Assembly (NCBI RefSeq): GCF_014852685.1 | Contig: NZ_JACZDF010000001.1 | Location: 186,001-250,000 of the forward strand | Direction of reading: 5' to 3' | Source: Flavimobilis rhizosphaerae | GTDB taxonomy: Bacteria > Actinomycetota > Actinomycetes > Actinomycetales > Cellulomonadaceae | Length of the DNA: 64,000 bases | Shown here: piece by piece, positions 9,853-19,155 of the stretch | Layout of the letters: each line of letters opens with the position of its first letter | Numbering within the stretch: position 1 is the first letter of the stretch | Made by a program: the position numbers and the translations under genes | The notes under the pieces: model-generated | The model's database searches: none | Told to the model about the DNA's origin: nothing | Seen by the model: only the letters and a program-made list of their open reading frames with translations

Positions 9853-12153
9853 ATGCAGCTCGGGACCACAAGCCTCGTCATCGTCTCGGTCATCACCGTC
9901 GTCGGAGCGCTCTGCCTGCTCGTCGCGGTCGGCCTCAGACGCCAGGTCCTCGCCGCAGGCGAGGGAACCGTCTCCATGCAGGCCATCGCGCAGGCCATCC
10001 AGGAGGGCGCGGCCGCCTACCTCAGCCGGCAGTTCCGCACCCTCGCGCTCTTCGCGGTCGTCGTCGTCGCGCTCCTCACGCTCCTGCCGGGGGACACCGG
10101 CGTGCGCGTCGGACGCTCGATTGCGTTCCTGTTCGGCGCGGGCTTCTCCGCCGCGATCGGCTACCTCGGCATGTGGCTCGCCGTCCGCGCCAACCTGCGC
10201 GTCGCCGCAGCCGCCCAGGTGCCCGGTCCCGTCGAGGGCCGCCGCGCCGAGGGCGCTCGCATCGCGTTCCGCACGGGCGGCGTCGTCGGCATGAGCGTCG
10301 TCGGCCTCGGCCTGCTCGGTGCGGGCGTCGTCGTCCTCGTCTACCGGGCCGACGCCCCCGCCGTCCTCGAGGGCTTCGGCTTCGGCGCCGCGCTCCTCGC
10401 GATGTTCATGCGCGTCGGCGGCGGCATCTTCACGAAGGCCGCGGACGTCGGCGCGGACCTCGTCGGCAAGGTCGAGCAGGGCATCCCCGAGGACGACCCG
10501 CGCAACGCTGCGACGATCGCGGACAACGTCGGCGACAACGTCGGCGACTGCGCAGGCATGGCCGCCGACCTCTTCGAGTCCTACGCGGTGACGCTCGTCG
10601 CCGCACTCATCCTCGGCAAGGCCGTCCTCGGCGAGCAGGGCCTCGTCCTGCCGCTCATCATCACCGCGATCGGTGCGTTCGTCGCGCTCCTCGGCATCGT
10701 CATCACGCGGACGCGAGCGGGCGAGGACGGGCTGCGTGCCATCTACCGCGGCTTCTACGTCTCCGCGCTCGTCGGCACGGGCCTCGCGGCGATCGCCGCG
10801 TTCGTCTACCTGCCCGGCACGTTCGCCGAGATCGAGGGAGTCGCGGCCGAGCTCGTCACGTCGACGTCGGACCCGCGCCTCGTCGCGTCGGGCGCCGTCG
10901 TCATCGGCATCGTCCTCGCGGGCATCATTCTCGCGGTGACGGGCTACTTCACGGGCACGACGTCGAAGCCGACGCTCCACGTCGCCCGCACCTCCCGCAC
11001 GGGAGCCGCGACCGTCGTGCTCTCCGGCATCGGCGTCGGCTTCGAGTCCGCCGTCTACACGGCGGGCATCATCGCGGCCGCCGTGTGCGCGGCATTCCTC
11101 CTCGCGGGCGGCTCCGTGTGGCTCGCGCTCTTCCTCATCGCCCTCGCGGGCTGCGGCCTGCTCACGACGGTCGGCGTCATCGTCGCGATGGACACGTTCG
11201 GCCCCGTCTCGGACAACGCGCAGGGCATCGCGGAGATGTCGGGCGACGTCGACGCGGACGGCGCCCAGATCCTCACGGAGCTCGACGCGGTCGGCAACAC
11301 GACGAAGGCCATCACGAAGGGCATCGCGATCGCGACCGCCGTCCTCGCCGCGACCGCGCTCTTCGGCTCGTACGCCGACGCCGTCACGCAGTCGCTCACG
11401 AAGATCACCGACCCCGCGTCGTCGGGCATCGTCGCCTCGATGCTGACGTTCGAGATCATCTCGCCCGTGACGCTCGTCGGCGTCATCCTCGGCGGCGCGA
11501 CAGTCTTCCTCTTCTCCGGCCTGGCGATCGACGCCGTGACCCGAGCCGCCGGCGCGATCGTCTTCGAGGTGCGCCGGCAGTTCCGCGACCACCCGGGCAT
11601 CATGACGGGGCAGACGCGACCCGAGTACGGCAAGGTCGTCGACATCTGCACGCGCGACTCCCTGCGCGAGCTCGCGACGCCGGGTCTCCTCGCGGCGTTC
11701 GCACCGATCGCCGTCGGCTTCGGCCTCGGCGTGGGTCCGCTCGCAGGGTTCCTCGCGGGCGCCATCGGCACGGGCGTCCTCATGGCCGTGTTCCTCGCGA
11801 ACGCGGGCGGTACCTGGGACAACGCAAAGAAGATCGTCGAGGACGGAGCGTACGGCGGCAAGAACTCCGACGCGCACGCGGCCGTCGTCATCGGCGACAC
11901 CGTGGGCGACCCGTTCAAGGACACGGCTGGCCCCGCGATCAACCCGCTCATCAAGGTGATGAACCTCGTCTCGGTGCTCATCGCGCCAGCGGTCGTCGCC
12001 ATGAGCGTCCCCGCCGATGCCAACCATGTCCTGCGCATCGCGATCGCGACCGTCGCGGCGGCCATCGCGTTCGGCGCGGTCATCCTCTCGCGGCTCCGTG
12101 CCGCGCAGGTCGACGAGGCCGAGGAGCTCGAGAAGGAGGTCGGGCTCGTCTGA
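9853..12153 (+). CDS. hppA: Membrane-bound proton-translocating pyrophosphatase, K+-independent, 766 aa
   Basis: This integral membrane pump hydrolyses pyrophosphate and moves protons outward, recovering energy from biosynthetic PPi. Signature motifs are present: DVGADLVGKVEQGIPEDDPRN, the acidic loop DNVGDNVGDCAGMAADLFES, and the C-terminal GDTVGDPFKDTAGPAINPLIKVMN. Residues GNTTKAITKG carry lysine where K+-dependent enzymes have alanine, which by family knowledge indicates the K+-independent H+-pumping class. About 16 hydrophobic helices and a length of 766 aa are normal. It is monocistronic, ending at a hairpin 12171-12212. A soluble pyrophosphatase gene is also present at 50871-51365. Confidence 0.95.
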   Translation: MQLGTTSLVIVSVITVVGALCLLVAVGLRRQVLAAGEGTVSMQAIAQAIQEGAAAYLSRQFRTLALFAVVVVALLTLLPGDTGVRVGRSIAFLFGAGFSAAIGYLGMWLAVRANLRVAAAAQVPGPVEGRRAEGARIAFRTGGVVGMSVVGLGLLGAGVVVLVYRADAPAVLEGFGFGAALLAMFMRVGGGIFTKAADVGADLVGKVEQGIPEDDPRNAATIADNVGDNVGDCAGMAADLFESYAVTLVAALILGKAVLGEQGLVLPLIITAIGAFVALLGIVITRTRAGEDGLRAIYRGFYVSALVGTGLAAIAAFVYLPGTFAEIEGVAAELVTSTSDPRLVASGAVVIGIVLAGIILAVTGYFTGTTSKPTLHVARTSRTGAATVVLSGIGVGFESAVYTAGIIAAAVCAAFLLAGGSVWLALFLIALAGCGLLTTVGVIVAMDTFGPVSDNAQGIAEMSGDVDADGAQILTELDAVGNTTKAITKGIAIATAVLAATALFGSYADAVTQSLTKITDPASSGIVASMLTFEIISPVTLVGVILGGATVFLFSGLAIDAVTRAAGAIVFEVRRQFRDHPGIMTGQTRPEYGKVVDICTRDSLRELATPGLLAAFAPIAVGFGLGVGPLAGFLAGAIGTGVLMAVFLANAGGTWDNAKKIVEDGAYGGKNSDAHAAVVIGDTVGDPFKDTAGPAINPLIKVMNLVSVLIAPAVVAMSVPADANHVLRIAIATVAAAIAFGAVILSRLRAAQVDEAEELEKEVGLV

Positions 12154-12170
12154 GCCCCGCCCTCCGCGAC

Positions 12171-12212
12171 CGGAGCGCCCTCGCACACGTGATGGTGTGC
12201 GGGGGCGCTCCG
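12171..12212 (+). terminator. Terminator hairpin after hppA
   Basis: 18-bp stem with one G-U pair (12171-12188 with 12195-12212) and a 6-nt loop, starting 17 nt after the stop codon. Confidence 0.8.
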
Positions 12213-12246
12213 AGCCGTTCGGGGGTCGACGCGGGATGATGGGGCG

Positions 12247-13899
12247 GTGAGCAACCCACCACGTCTCCTTCCGGACCTCGTCCCCGCGCTGCGCTCCGAC
12301 CTCCTCGCGGCGGGCTTCACCGTCGCGGGCGTCGGCGAGATCCTCGGGGAGGTCGCGCTCGACGCGCTCGGCCGCGAGGAGGCGGTGCCCGCGCGCCTCG
12401 CGGTCGCGCGGCTGCTCGCCGACCCCGGTACCGACACCGTCGTGCGAGCACGGGCCGCGCTCACGTCGCTCTTCCTGCTCGGCGGCTCGGTCGCGCGCGA
12501 GGATGTCGCGTCGGCGCTGCCGACGCTCGGTGCCCAGGGCGCAGTCGCGCTCGGGCTCGTCGGACAGGCGCCCGCTCTCGGCGCGCAGGCCCCCGCCGAC
12601 GTGCCCGACGGGACCGTGCCCGACCGGACCGTGCCCGACGGGACCGTGCCCGACGGGACCGTGCCCGACGTTCTGCGCGCGATCGTCGACCTGCGCCCCT
12701 ACGCGGCCGACGACGCGCGCGGGCCGATCGACTGGTGGCTCGCGTCCGACCTCGGCGAGCTCGCGACCGGCCGTGCCCTCGAGCCGGACCACGTCCTCGG
12801 GGCGGGGGGTGCGTCGCTCACGCTCGCGCAGGTGACGTCGCGCGCGGACGTCGGGCGGGTGCTCGACCTCGGGACTGGCTGCGGCATCCAGGCCCTCCAC
12901 GCGTCGCGGCACGCGCGCGAGGTCGTCGCGACCGACCTGTCGACGCCCGCCCTCGCGTTCGCGGCGTTCACCGCCGCCCTCAACGGCGTCGAGATCGAGC
13001 TGCGCGAGGGCTCGATGCTCGAGCCCGTCGCTGGCGAGCTCTTCGACCTCGTCGTCTCCAACCCGCCGTTCGTCATCACGCCCCACGCTCCGGGCGGTGA
13101 CGACGCGCTGCCGCTGTTCGAGTACCGCGACGGCGGACGCGCGGGCGACGACCTCGTGCGGGACCTCGTCACGGGTGTCGGCAGCGTCCTCGCCCCGGGC
13201 GGGACCGTCCAGATGCTCGGCAACTGGGAGGTGCGGCGCGGACAGGACTGGACCGAGCGCGTGGGGGAGTGGCTCGACGCGTCGGGCCTCGACGGCTGGG
13301 TCATCCAGCGGGAGCTGCTCGACCCCGCGCGCTATGCGGAGACGTGGCTGCGCGACGGCGGACTTACCGCCGACCGCGACCCCGACGGCTACGCGGCCGC
13401 GTACGCGGCGTGGCTCGACGACTTCGCGAGCCGTGACGTCGAGGCCATCGGCTTCGGCATCGTCTACCTGCGCAAGCCGGCAGACGGGCGCGTGACCCTG
13501 CGTCGTCTCGAGGAGCACACCGGCACCGTCCACCAGCCGCTCGGCGAGCACCTCGCGGCATCGCTCGCGGCGCACGACTGGCTCGAGGCCCGCTCGGACG
13601 CGGCCCTCGCCGACGAGCACCTGCTCGTCGCGCCCGACGTCACCGAGGAGCGCTACCTCACGCCCGGCGCGGAGGACCCGAACGTCGTCATCGTGCGGCA
13701 GGGCGGCGGCCTCGGGCGCGGTGTCCACGCGTCGACGGCGCTCGCGGCGCTCGTCGGGGTGTGCGACGGAGAGTTGAGCGTCGGGCAGATCCTCGGCGCG
13801 ATCGCCGCGCTCTTCGAGGTCGACGCGGACGAGCTCACGGCCGAGGTCCTGCCAGGCGTCCGCGGGCTCGTCCGCGACGGCCTCCTCATCCCCGCCTGA
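12247..13899 (+). CDS. Class I SAM-dependent methyltransferase (HemK/RsmC-like), 550 aa
   Basis: The central domain has SAM motif I VLDLGTGCGIQALHAS (205-220) and the SNPPFVITP motif (271-279), typical of methyltransferases that modify amide or exocyclic amino nitrogens (HemK/PrmC, RsmC). The N-terminal about 110 residues are a helical substrate-binding region, and a C-terminal extension of about 200 residues resembles the actinobacterial DUF7059-type proteins. The target is not known. The start is GTG 12247. Residues 119-141 are a tandem VPDGT pentapeptide repeat (see repeat 12601-12670) inserted ahead of the catalytic domain. It lies 13 nt upstream of the EEP gene, probably in one transcript. 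Confidence 0.75.
   Translation: MSNPPRLLPDLVPALRSDLLAAGFTVAGVGEILGEVALDALGREEAVPARLAVARLLADPGTDTVVRARAALTSLFLLGGSVAREDVASALPTLGAQGAVALGLVGQAPALGAQAPADVPDGTVPDRTVPDGTVPDGTVPDVLRAIVDLRPYAADDARGPIDWWLASDLGELATGRALEPDHVLGAGGASLTLAQVTSRADVGRVLDLGTGCGIQALHASRHAREVVATDLSTPALAFAAFTAALNGVEIELREGSMLEPVAGELFDLVVSNPPFVITPHAPGGDDALPLFEYRDGGRAGDDLVRDLVTGVGSVLAPGGTVQMLGNWEVRRGQDWTERVGEWLDASGLDGWVIQRELLDPARYAETWLRDGGLTADRDPDGYAAAYAAWLDDFASRDVEAIGFGIVYLRKPADGRVTLRRLEEHTGTVHQPLGEHLAASLAAHDWLEARSDAALADEHLLVAPDVTEERYLTPGAEDPNVVIVRQGGGLGRGVHASTALAALVGVCDGELSVGQILGAIAALFEVDADELTAEVLPGVRGLVRDGLLIPA
12601..12670 (+). repeat. 15-bp tandem repeat inside the methyltransferase gene
   Basis: Four full copies of GTGCCCGACGGGACC (second copy with one change) plus 10 nt of a fifth. 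They encode in-frame VPDGT units. A related 15-bp unit recurs in tilS at 54315-54404. Confidence 0.9.
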
Positions 13900-13912
13900 T
13901 CCGGAGGCTCCC

Positions 13913-14689
13913 GTGCGACTGCGCGTCATGACGTACAACATCAAGTTCCTCGCGCTCGACGCGGCCGCCGCGCGACGCGTCGTGCGTGCCGAGAAGCCCG
14001 ACGTGCTGCTCCTCCAGGAGACGCCTCGCTGGGTCCTCGGGCGGTGGCGCACGCGCGCGTTCGCGCGGTCGGTCGGGCTCGAGGTCGTCGCCGGCGGGAT
14101 CGCGGGCCGCGCGTGCGCGATCGCGGTCGCTCCGCACCTGCTCACGCAGGTCGTCGAGGGCCGCGGCGTCGCGTTCGAGCCGCGCTGGGTGCGGTTCCGG
14201 ACGGGGTGGCCGACGCCGCGCGGGTACGCGTACGTGCGGCTCGCGCGGCGGGTGGCGGACGGGGCGTCCGGTGCGGACTCGTCCGGCACGGAACCGTCGG
14301 GCACGGACGTGCCGCGCCCCGGCACCCGGGGCGCGGGCCCGGACGACGTCCTCACGCTCGTGAGCGTGCACTTCTCGGCGCAGCCCCCGTCCCGCGCCGT
14401 CCACGTGCCGGTGTACCGCGCACTCGCGGCGCGTGAGGCGCCCGACGTCGTCGTCGGTGGCGACCTCAACGAGAACCCGCGCGGGCCGAGCGTCGTCGCC
14501 CTCCAGCCGCCGCTGCGTGACGCAGACCCGGCCCAGGCACCCACGCAGCCGGTCACCGCACCGCGCTCCCGCCTCGACGGCTTCCTCGTCGGCGACACCG
14601 TCACGGTGCGTTCGGTCCGGGTGCCCGACGGCCCCGACGTGCTCGTCGGCTCCGACCACCGGCCTGCCGTGCTGGAGCTCGAGTGGTGA
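13913..14689 (+). CDS. Endonuclease/exonuclease/phosphatase-family protein, 258 aa
   Basis: EEP-superfamily metal-dependent hydrolase. The N-terminus MRLRVMTYNIKFL supplies the metal-site Asn; LLLQETPRW carries the catalytic Glu; VVGGDLNENPRGPSV holds the Asp/Asn pair; and the C-terminal VGSDHRPAVLELEW holds the final Asp-His. These residues act on phosphodiester or phosphomonoester bonds, but the substrate is unknown. The GTG at 13913 follows GGAGG. A Gly/Ser/Asp-rich linker with three 15-bp repeats at 14266-14310 interrupts the domain. No signal peptide is evident. Confidence 0.75.
   Translation: MRLRVMTYNIKFLALDAAAARRVVRAEKPDVLLLQETPRWVLGRWRTRAFARSVGLEVVAGGIAGRACAIAVAPHLLTQVVEGRGVAFEPRWVRFRTGWPTPRGYAYVRLARRVADGASGADSSGTEPSGTDVPRPGTRGAGPDDVLTLVSVHFSAQPPSRAVHVPVYRALAAREAPDVVVGGDLNENPRGPSVVALQPPLRDADPAQAPTQPVTAPRSRLDGFLVGDTVTVRSVRVPDGPDVLVGSDHRPAVLELEW
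14266..14310 (+). repeat. 15-bp tandem repeat inside the EEP gene
   Basis: Three units of consensus GTC(C/G)GGCACGGANNN. Parts match the reverse complement of the methyltransferase unit (CCGTCGGGCACGG). They encode a SGTE/SGTD-type linker. Confidence 0.6.
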
Positions 14690-14742
14690 GGGTCGACGCA
14701 CGCCGTCGACGTGCCCTTCGCGCAACCGTCACACACGGTCGC

Positions 14743-14748
14743 TAGGTT
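14743..14748 (+). promoter_or_regulatory. Leaderless -10 (TAGGTT) of the PAP2 gene
   Basis: TAGGTT ends 7 nt before the GTG at 14756, so the transcript should begin at or next to the start codon. This decides the start. Confidence 0.6.
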
Positions 14749-14755
14749 GGGCGAC

Positions 14756-15874
14756 GTGACCCATTCCTCCACCCCGGACGACGCGACGCACCCACTGCCG
14801 CTCGGCGAGCCCGACGGCCCGCCGGCGCACGCCCCGGACGTCGCGCCGCCGACGCAGCCGCTCGGGCGCGTCGAGCCGCGCACGCCCGCGCTCGGCGTGC
14901 CGATGACGTGGGGCGGGCCCGGACGGGACGCGGCCGCGCCCGGGAGGACGGCGACGGCACCGACCGCGGTCGTCACCCCCGCACCTCGCACCGACGCGGC
15001 CCCCGAACACGGTCGCCAAGCACGGCCCGCAGCGCGCGTCGTCCCCCGGATCGTCGCGCTCCTCACGTTCGCAGCGTTCGCCGTCGCGTTCGCGCAGACC
15101 GTGAAGATCTTCCTCGGGACCGCCGCCGGACAGCGCTTCGACGAGCTCGCGCTGCGCGGCTCCGAGCACGGCAGCGGCACCCTCTGGCAGGTCGCGGAAC
15201 CCGTGCTCGACGTCGTCTCCGTCGCGTTCATCGTCGTCGCCGTCGTCGTCGTGCTCGTGATCGCCGCGCTGCGACGCGCGTGGGGGCTCGGGCTGCAGGT
15301 CGCGGTCCTTGTCGCCGGGGCCAACATCACGACGCAGATCCTCAAGCGCGACCTGCTCGAACGCGCTCAGCTGGACGTGCTCACGCAGCGGCCCGGCAAC
15401 TCGCTGCCGTCCGGGCACACGACCGTCGCCGCGTCCGTCGCGATCGCGCTGCTCCTCGTCGTGCCGCGCCGCATGCGGCCCTACGTCGCGCTGCTCGGCG
15501 CGGCGTGGACCGCGGCGACGGGAGTCTCGACGCTCGTGGGGCAGTGGCACCGCCCGTCCGACGTCCTCGCTGCCCTGCTCGTCGTCGGCGCGTGGACGGG
15601 GCTCGTCGTCGCGTTCACGCCGCGTTCCGCGGTCGACCGCACCGTCGGCGGCTCGATCTCGACGACCGCAGGGGTCGTCGTCCTCGGGCTCGGGGCGTTC
15701 GTCGGTGGAGGGTTCACGGCTCTCACGCTCGGGCTCGGGGTCACGGTGCCAGGACTCGAGGCCGACGACGTCGTCGCGTACGCCGCGTCCGTCGCCGCCG
15801 TCGTCGGGCTCACCTGCCTGCTGTTCCTCGTCGCGCTGCTGCTCCGGCAGGAAGCAGCGCGGCGCACGCACTGA
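14756..15874 (+). CDS. PAP2-family membrane phosphatase, 372 aa
   Basis: Following an N-terminal cytoplasmic Pro/Ala-rich region of about 90 residues come about six membrane helices with the PAP2 active-site motifs: K-x(n)-RP (LKRDLLERAQL ... QRPGNS), the central SLPSGHTTVAAS, and the third motif TLVGQWHRPSDVLAA with the catalytic His-x3-Asp. Such enzymes dephosphorylate lipid phosphates (undecaprenyl pyrophosphate, phosphatidic acid). The substrate is not resolved. The start GTG 14756 is set by the leaderless -10 just upstream. The neighbour topA is unrelated. Confidence 0.8.
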   Translation: MTHSSTPDDATHPLPLGEPDGPPAHAPDVAPPTQPLGRVEPRTPALGVPMTWGGPGRDAAAPGRTATAPTAVVTPAPRTDAAPEHGRQARPAARVVPRIVALLTFAAFAVAFAQTVKIFLGTAAGQRFDELALRGSEHGSGTLWQVAEPVLDVVSVAFIVVAVVVVLVIAALRRAWGLGLQVAVLVAGANITTQILKRDLLERAQLDVLTQRPGNSLPSGHTTVAASVAIALLLVVPRRMRPYVALLGAAWTAATGVSTLVGQWHRPSDVLAALLVVGAWTGLVVAFTPRSAVDRTVGGSISTTAGVVVLGLGAFVGGGFTALTLGLGVTVPGLEADDVVAYAASVAAVVGLTCLLFLVALLLRQEAARRTH

Positions 15875-15968
15875 CGTGCGGACCTCCCCACAGGGGGCGC
15901 CCTCGCGGGCGCCGTCCACGGATCCTGGGCCTCGTCGGCCCCCGGGTCGTGGCCCGAGTACGATCCCG

Positions 15969-15974
15969 TACGCT
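15969..15974 (+). promoter_or_regulatory. Candidate -10 (TACGCT) of topA
   Basis: TANNNT element about 65 nt before topA, in the 165-nt gap after the PAP2 gene. Weak call because no -35 is obvious. Confidence 0.3.
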
Positions 15975-16039
15975 GACACGGAGCGCCCGGACCGGGCGCC
16001 GGCAGGACGCGCCCACTGGGCGCGGGGAAGCAGGCAGTG

Positions 16040-18865
16040 ATGTCGTCAGGTCGCAAGCTCGTCATCGTGGAGTCGCCCGCCAAGGCGCGCACGATCGCGT
16101 CGTACCTCGGTGACGGGTACGAGGTCGAGGCGAGCGTCGGCCACATCCGCGACCTCCCTCAGCCTTCCGAGCTCCCCGCGGACATGAAGAAGGGCCCCTT
16201 CGGCAAGTTCGCCGTCGACGTCGAGAACGGCTTCACGCCGTACTACGAGGTCTACGGCGACAAGAAGAAGAAGGTCGCCGAGCTCAAGCGGCTCCTCAAG
16301 GACGCCGACGAGCTCTACCTCGCCACTGATGAGGACCGCGAGGGCGAGGCCATCGCGTGGCACCTCCTCGAGGCCCTGCGCCCCAAGGTGCCCGTCAAGC
16401 GCATGGTGTTCCACGAGATCACCCGCGAGGCCATCGAGCGCGCCCTGCAGAACACGCGCGACCTCGACGACCGCCTCGTCGACGCGCAGGAGACCCGCCG
16501 CATCCTCGACCGCCTCTACGGCTACGAGGTCTCGCCCGTCCTGTGGCGCAAGGTCCGCCAGGGCCTCTCCGCCGGCCGCGTGCAGTCCGTCGCGACGCGC
16601 CTCGTCGTCGAGCGCGAGCGTGAGCGCATGGCGTTCGTCAACGCCGAGTACTGGGACGTCACCGGCGAGTTCACGACCGCCGGCGGCGACCAGTGGTTCT
16701 CCGCGCGCCTCACGGGCCTCGACGGCGCGAAGGTCGCCTCGGGCCGCGACTTCACCGACCGCGGCGAGCTCAAGGGCTCGGACGTCGTCCACCTCGACGA
16801 GGCCGCCGCACGCTCCGTCGTCGCCGCCGCCGAGGACGGGACCACGACCGTCCGCAGCCTCGAGACCAAGCCGTACACGCGCCGCCCCGCGGCGCCGTTC
16901 ACGACCTCGACCCTCCAGCAGGAGGCGTCGCGCAAGCTCCGCATGAGCGCACGCCAGACCATGCGCACCGCACAGTCGCTCTACGAGAACGGCTACATCA
17001 CGTACATGCGTACGGACTCGCCCGCGCTGTCGACGCAGGCGATCGACGCCGCGCGTCGCCAGGCGGCCGAGCTCTACGGCGGCGACTTCGTGCCCGCCAA
17101 GCCGCGCATCTACACGTCGAAGGCCAAGGGCGCGCAGGAGGCCCACGAGGCCATCCGCCCCGCAGGCGACGAGTTCCGCACGCCGCAGCAGGTCGCGACC
17201 GAGCTCTCGGGCGACCAGCTCAAGCTCTACGACCTCATCTGGAAGCGCACCGTCGCCTCCCAGATGGGTGACGCTCGCGGATCGACCGCGTCCGTGCGCC
17301 TCGGCGTCACGGGCACACGGCCCGACGGCACGGCGCTCGACGCAGTGTTCTCCGCGTCCGGCACCGTCATCACCTTCCGCGGCTTCCTCGCGGCGTACGA
17401 GGAGGGGCGCGACACCGAACGCTACGACTCCGACGACGCCGAGGGCTCACGCCTGCCGACGATGGCCGAGGGCGACGCGATGGACGCGCGCGAGCTCGCC
17501 GCCGCCGGGCACTCGACGACCCCGCCGCCGCGCTACACCGAGGCGAGCCTCGTCAAGGCGCTCGAGGAGCGCGGCATCGGCCGCCCGTCGACGTACGCGT
17601 CGACGATCTCGACGATCCTCGACCGCGGCTACGTCCTTGCTCGCGGACAGGCGCTCGTGCCGTCGTGGCTCGCGTTCGCCGTCGTACGACTGCTCGAGGA
17701 GCACTTCCCGAAGCTCGTTGACTACGACTTCACGGCCGCGATGGAGGCCGACCTCGACGAGATCGCGGCCGGCGGGCGCGACCGCACCGCGTGGCTGTCG
17801 CAGTTCTACTACGGCTCCGAGGCCGGCCCTGCCGACGGCGGGCTGCACGGGCTCGTCGAGAACCTTGGCGACATCGACGCGCGCGACATCAACTCTGTGC
17901 CGATCGGTGACGGCATCACGCTGCGCGTCGGCCGTTACGGCCCGTACATCGAGGACCTCTCGGCCGAGGTCGCGGAGGGTGCGACCCCGCCGCGTGCTTC
18001 CGTGCCGGACGACGTCGCGCCGGACGAGCTCACGCCTGAGCGTGCGCGCGAGCTGCTTGCGACGCAGGCGGAGGGTGACAACGTCCTCGGTCAGGACCCG
18101 GTGACGGGCCACGACATCGTCGCGAAGAACGGCCGCTACGGCCCGTACGTCACCGAGGTGCTGCCCGAGCCCGAGCTCGACGAGGGCCTGTCGGCGGCCG
18201 CACGCAAGCGTGCGCTCGCCGCGCTGCCCAAGCCGCGCACCGGGTCGCTCTTCAAGTCGATGTCGCTCGCGACGGTGACGCTCGAGGAGGCGCTGCAGCT
18301 GCTGTCGCTGCCGCGCGTCGTCGGCGTCGACCCGGAGTCGGGCGACGAGATCACCGCGCAGAACGGCCGCTACGGGCCGTACCTCAAGAAGGGCACGGAC
18401 TCGCGGACTCTTCCGAGCGAGGAGCAGCTGCTGACTATCACGCTCGAGGAGGCGCTCGCGATCTACGCGCAGCCCAAGCGTGGCCGCGGGGCGACGGCGT
18501 CCGCGCCGCTGCGCGAGCTCGGTGAGGACCCGACGAGCGGTAAGCCGATCGTCATCAAGGACGGCCGCTTCGGCCCGTACGTCACCGACGGCGAGACGAA
18601 CCGCACGCTGCCGAAGGACGCGTCGATCGAGTCGGTGACGTTCGAGCAGGCGGTCGAGCTCCTCGCGCTCAAGCGCGCGGCAGGCCCAGCGAAGAAGCGC
18701 ACGACGGCCAAGAAGCCGGCAGCGAAGAAGCCGGCGGCCAAGTCGACGGCAACGAAGACTACTGCGACAAAGGCAGTTGCTGCGAAGAAGCCGGCGACGA
18801 AGACGACGGCGACGAAGTCCGCAGCCGCCAAGAAGCCCACGACGAAGAAGCCGGCAGCCGACTGA
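16040..18865 (+). CDS. topA: DNA topoisomerase I, 941 aa
   Basis: Type IA topoisomerase that relaxes negative supercoils. The Toprim domain starts at KLVIVESPAKARTIASYLG, with the metal-site ATDEDREGEAIAWHLL; the nucleophile is Tyr322 in GYITYMRTDSPAL. The C-terminus has no zinc fingers but three repeats of the G(R/K)xGPY type (NGRYGPYVTE, NGRYGPYLKK, DGRFGPYVTD), as in actinobacteria. It ends in a Lys/Ala/Pro/Thr tail of about 55 residues (AKKPAAKK units) that likely aids DNA binding. The ATG at 16040 is chosen; a GTG immediately before it (16037) is equally possible. It is followed by the palindrome cluster at 18892. Confidence 0.97.
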   Translation: MSSGRKLVIVESPAKARTIASYLGDGYEVEASVGHIRDLPQPSELPADMKKGPFGKFAVDVENGFTPYYEVYGDKKKKVAELKRLLKDADELYLATDEDREGEAIAWHLLEALRPKVPVKRMVFHEITREAIERALQNTRDLDDRLVDAQETRRILDRLYGYEVSPVLWRKVRQGLSAGRVQSVATRLVVERERERMAFVNAEYWDVTGEFTTAGGDQWFSARLTGLDGAKVASGRDFTDRGELKGSDVVHLDEAAARSVVAAAEDGTTTVRSLETKPYTRRPAAPFTTSTLQQEASRKLRMSARQTMRTAQSLYENGYITYMRTDSPALSTQAIDAARRQAAELYGGDFVPAKPRIYTSKAKGAQEAHEAIRPAGDEFRTPQQVATELSGDQLKLYDLIWKRTVASQMGDARGSTASVRLGVTGTRPDGTALDAVFSASGTVITFRGFLAAYEEGRDTERYDSDDAEGSRLPTMAEGDAMDARELAAAGHSTTPPPRYTEASLVKALEERGIGRPSTYASTISTILDRGYVLARGQALVPSWLAFAVVRLLEEHFPKLVDYDFTAAMEADLDEIAAGGRDRTAWLSQFYYGSEAGPADGGLHGLVENLGDIDARDINSVPIGDGITLRVGRYGPYIEDLSAEVAEGATPPRASVPDDVAPDELTPERARELLATQAEGDNVLGQDPVTGHDIVAKNGRYGPYVTEVLPEPELDEGLSAAARKRALAALPKPRTGSLFKSMSLATVTLEEALQLLSLPRVVGVDPESGDEITAQNGRYGPYLKKGTDSRTLPSEEQLLTITLEEALAIYAQPKRGRGATASAPLRELGEDPTSGKPIVIKDGRFGPYVTDGETNRTLPKDASIESVTFEQAVELLALKRAAGPAKKRTTAKKPAAKKPAAKSTATKTTATKAVAAKKPATKTTATKSAAAKKPTTKKPAAD

Positions 18866-18891
18866 CCCCTGCGGCCCACCCTCCCTTTGTT

Positions 18892-18936
18892 CCGATAGCC
18901 GATCCGACCACTTCACGTGTTCGGATCGGCTATCGG
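18892..18936. repeat. CGATAGC palindrome, copy 1 (may terminate topA)
   Basis: Perfect 16-bp stem (18892-18907 with 18921-18936), 13-nt loop, core CGATAGCCGATC. First of three similar palindromes with starts 72-74 bp apart. Confidence 0.85.
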
Positions 18937-18963
18937 CTTCGTCGGCCCTGAGGTGGCTCCCGA

Positions 18964-19008
18964 TCGATAGCGGATCCTGACACGATCCGTGTCCGGATCC
19001 GCTATCGA
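18964..19008. repeat. CGATAGC palindrome, copy 2
   Basis: 14-bp outer stem (18964-18977 with 18995-19008) with core CGATAGCGGATCC, plus an inner GACAC/GTGTC stem, giving a longer hairpin with one mismatch. Confidence 0.85.
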
Positions 19009-19037
19009 ACCTCTTCGGGTCGTGGAGGCTCGGAGCT

Positions 19038-19080
19038 CGATAGCCGATCCGGACACGTAGTGCGCACCGATCCGCTATCG
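19038..19080. repeat. CGATAGC palindrome, copy 3 (imperfect)
   Basis: Arms CGATAGCCGATCC (19038-19050) and CGATCCGCTATCG (19068-19080) pair with two mismatches. The remainder of 18866-19251 holds no gene. Confidence 0.7.
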
Positions 19081-19155
19081 GGCGGTCTTGCGAACGCGAT
19101 CAGGGAGTGGCTGGGCGGTGAGCGGCGGGGCTCCCGGGCACGCCATGATCGTGAC

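Noticed and set aside
9826-15345. Very long open frame on the minus strand (over 1,800 codons)
   Set aside because: It runs antisense through hppA, the methyltransferase, the EEP and the PAP2 genes, which have clear motifs. Its residues are Arg/Ala/Asp-rich and without domains: a GC-rich shadow.
16037-16039. GTG as the topA start
   Set aside because: ATG follows directly at 16040; either start is possible but the difference is one residue.
18892-19080. Regularly spaced repeats resembling a CRISPR array
   Set aside because: The units are palindromes with differing arms, not identical repeats with unique spacers, and no cas genes are near.
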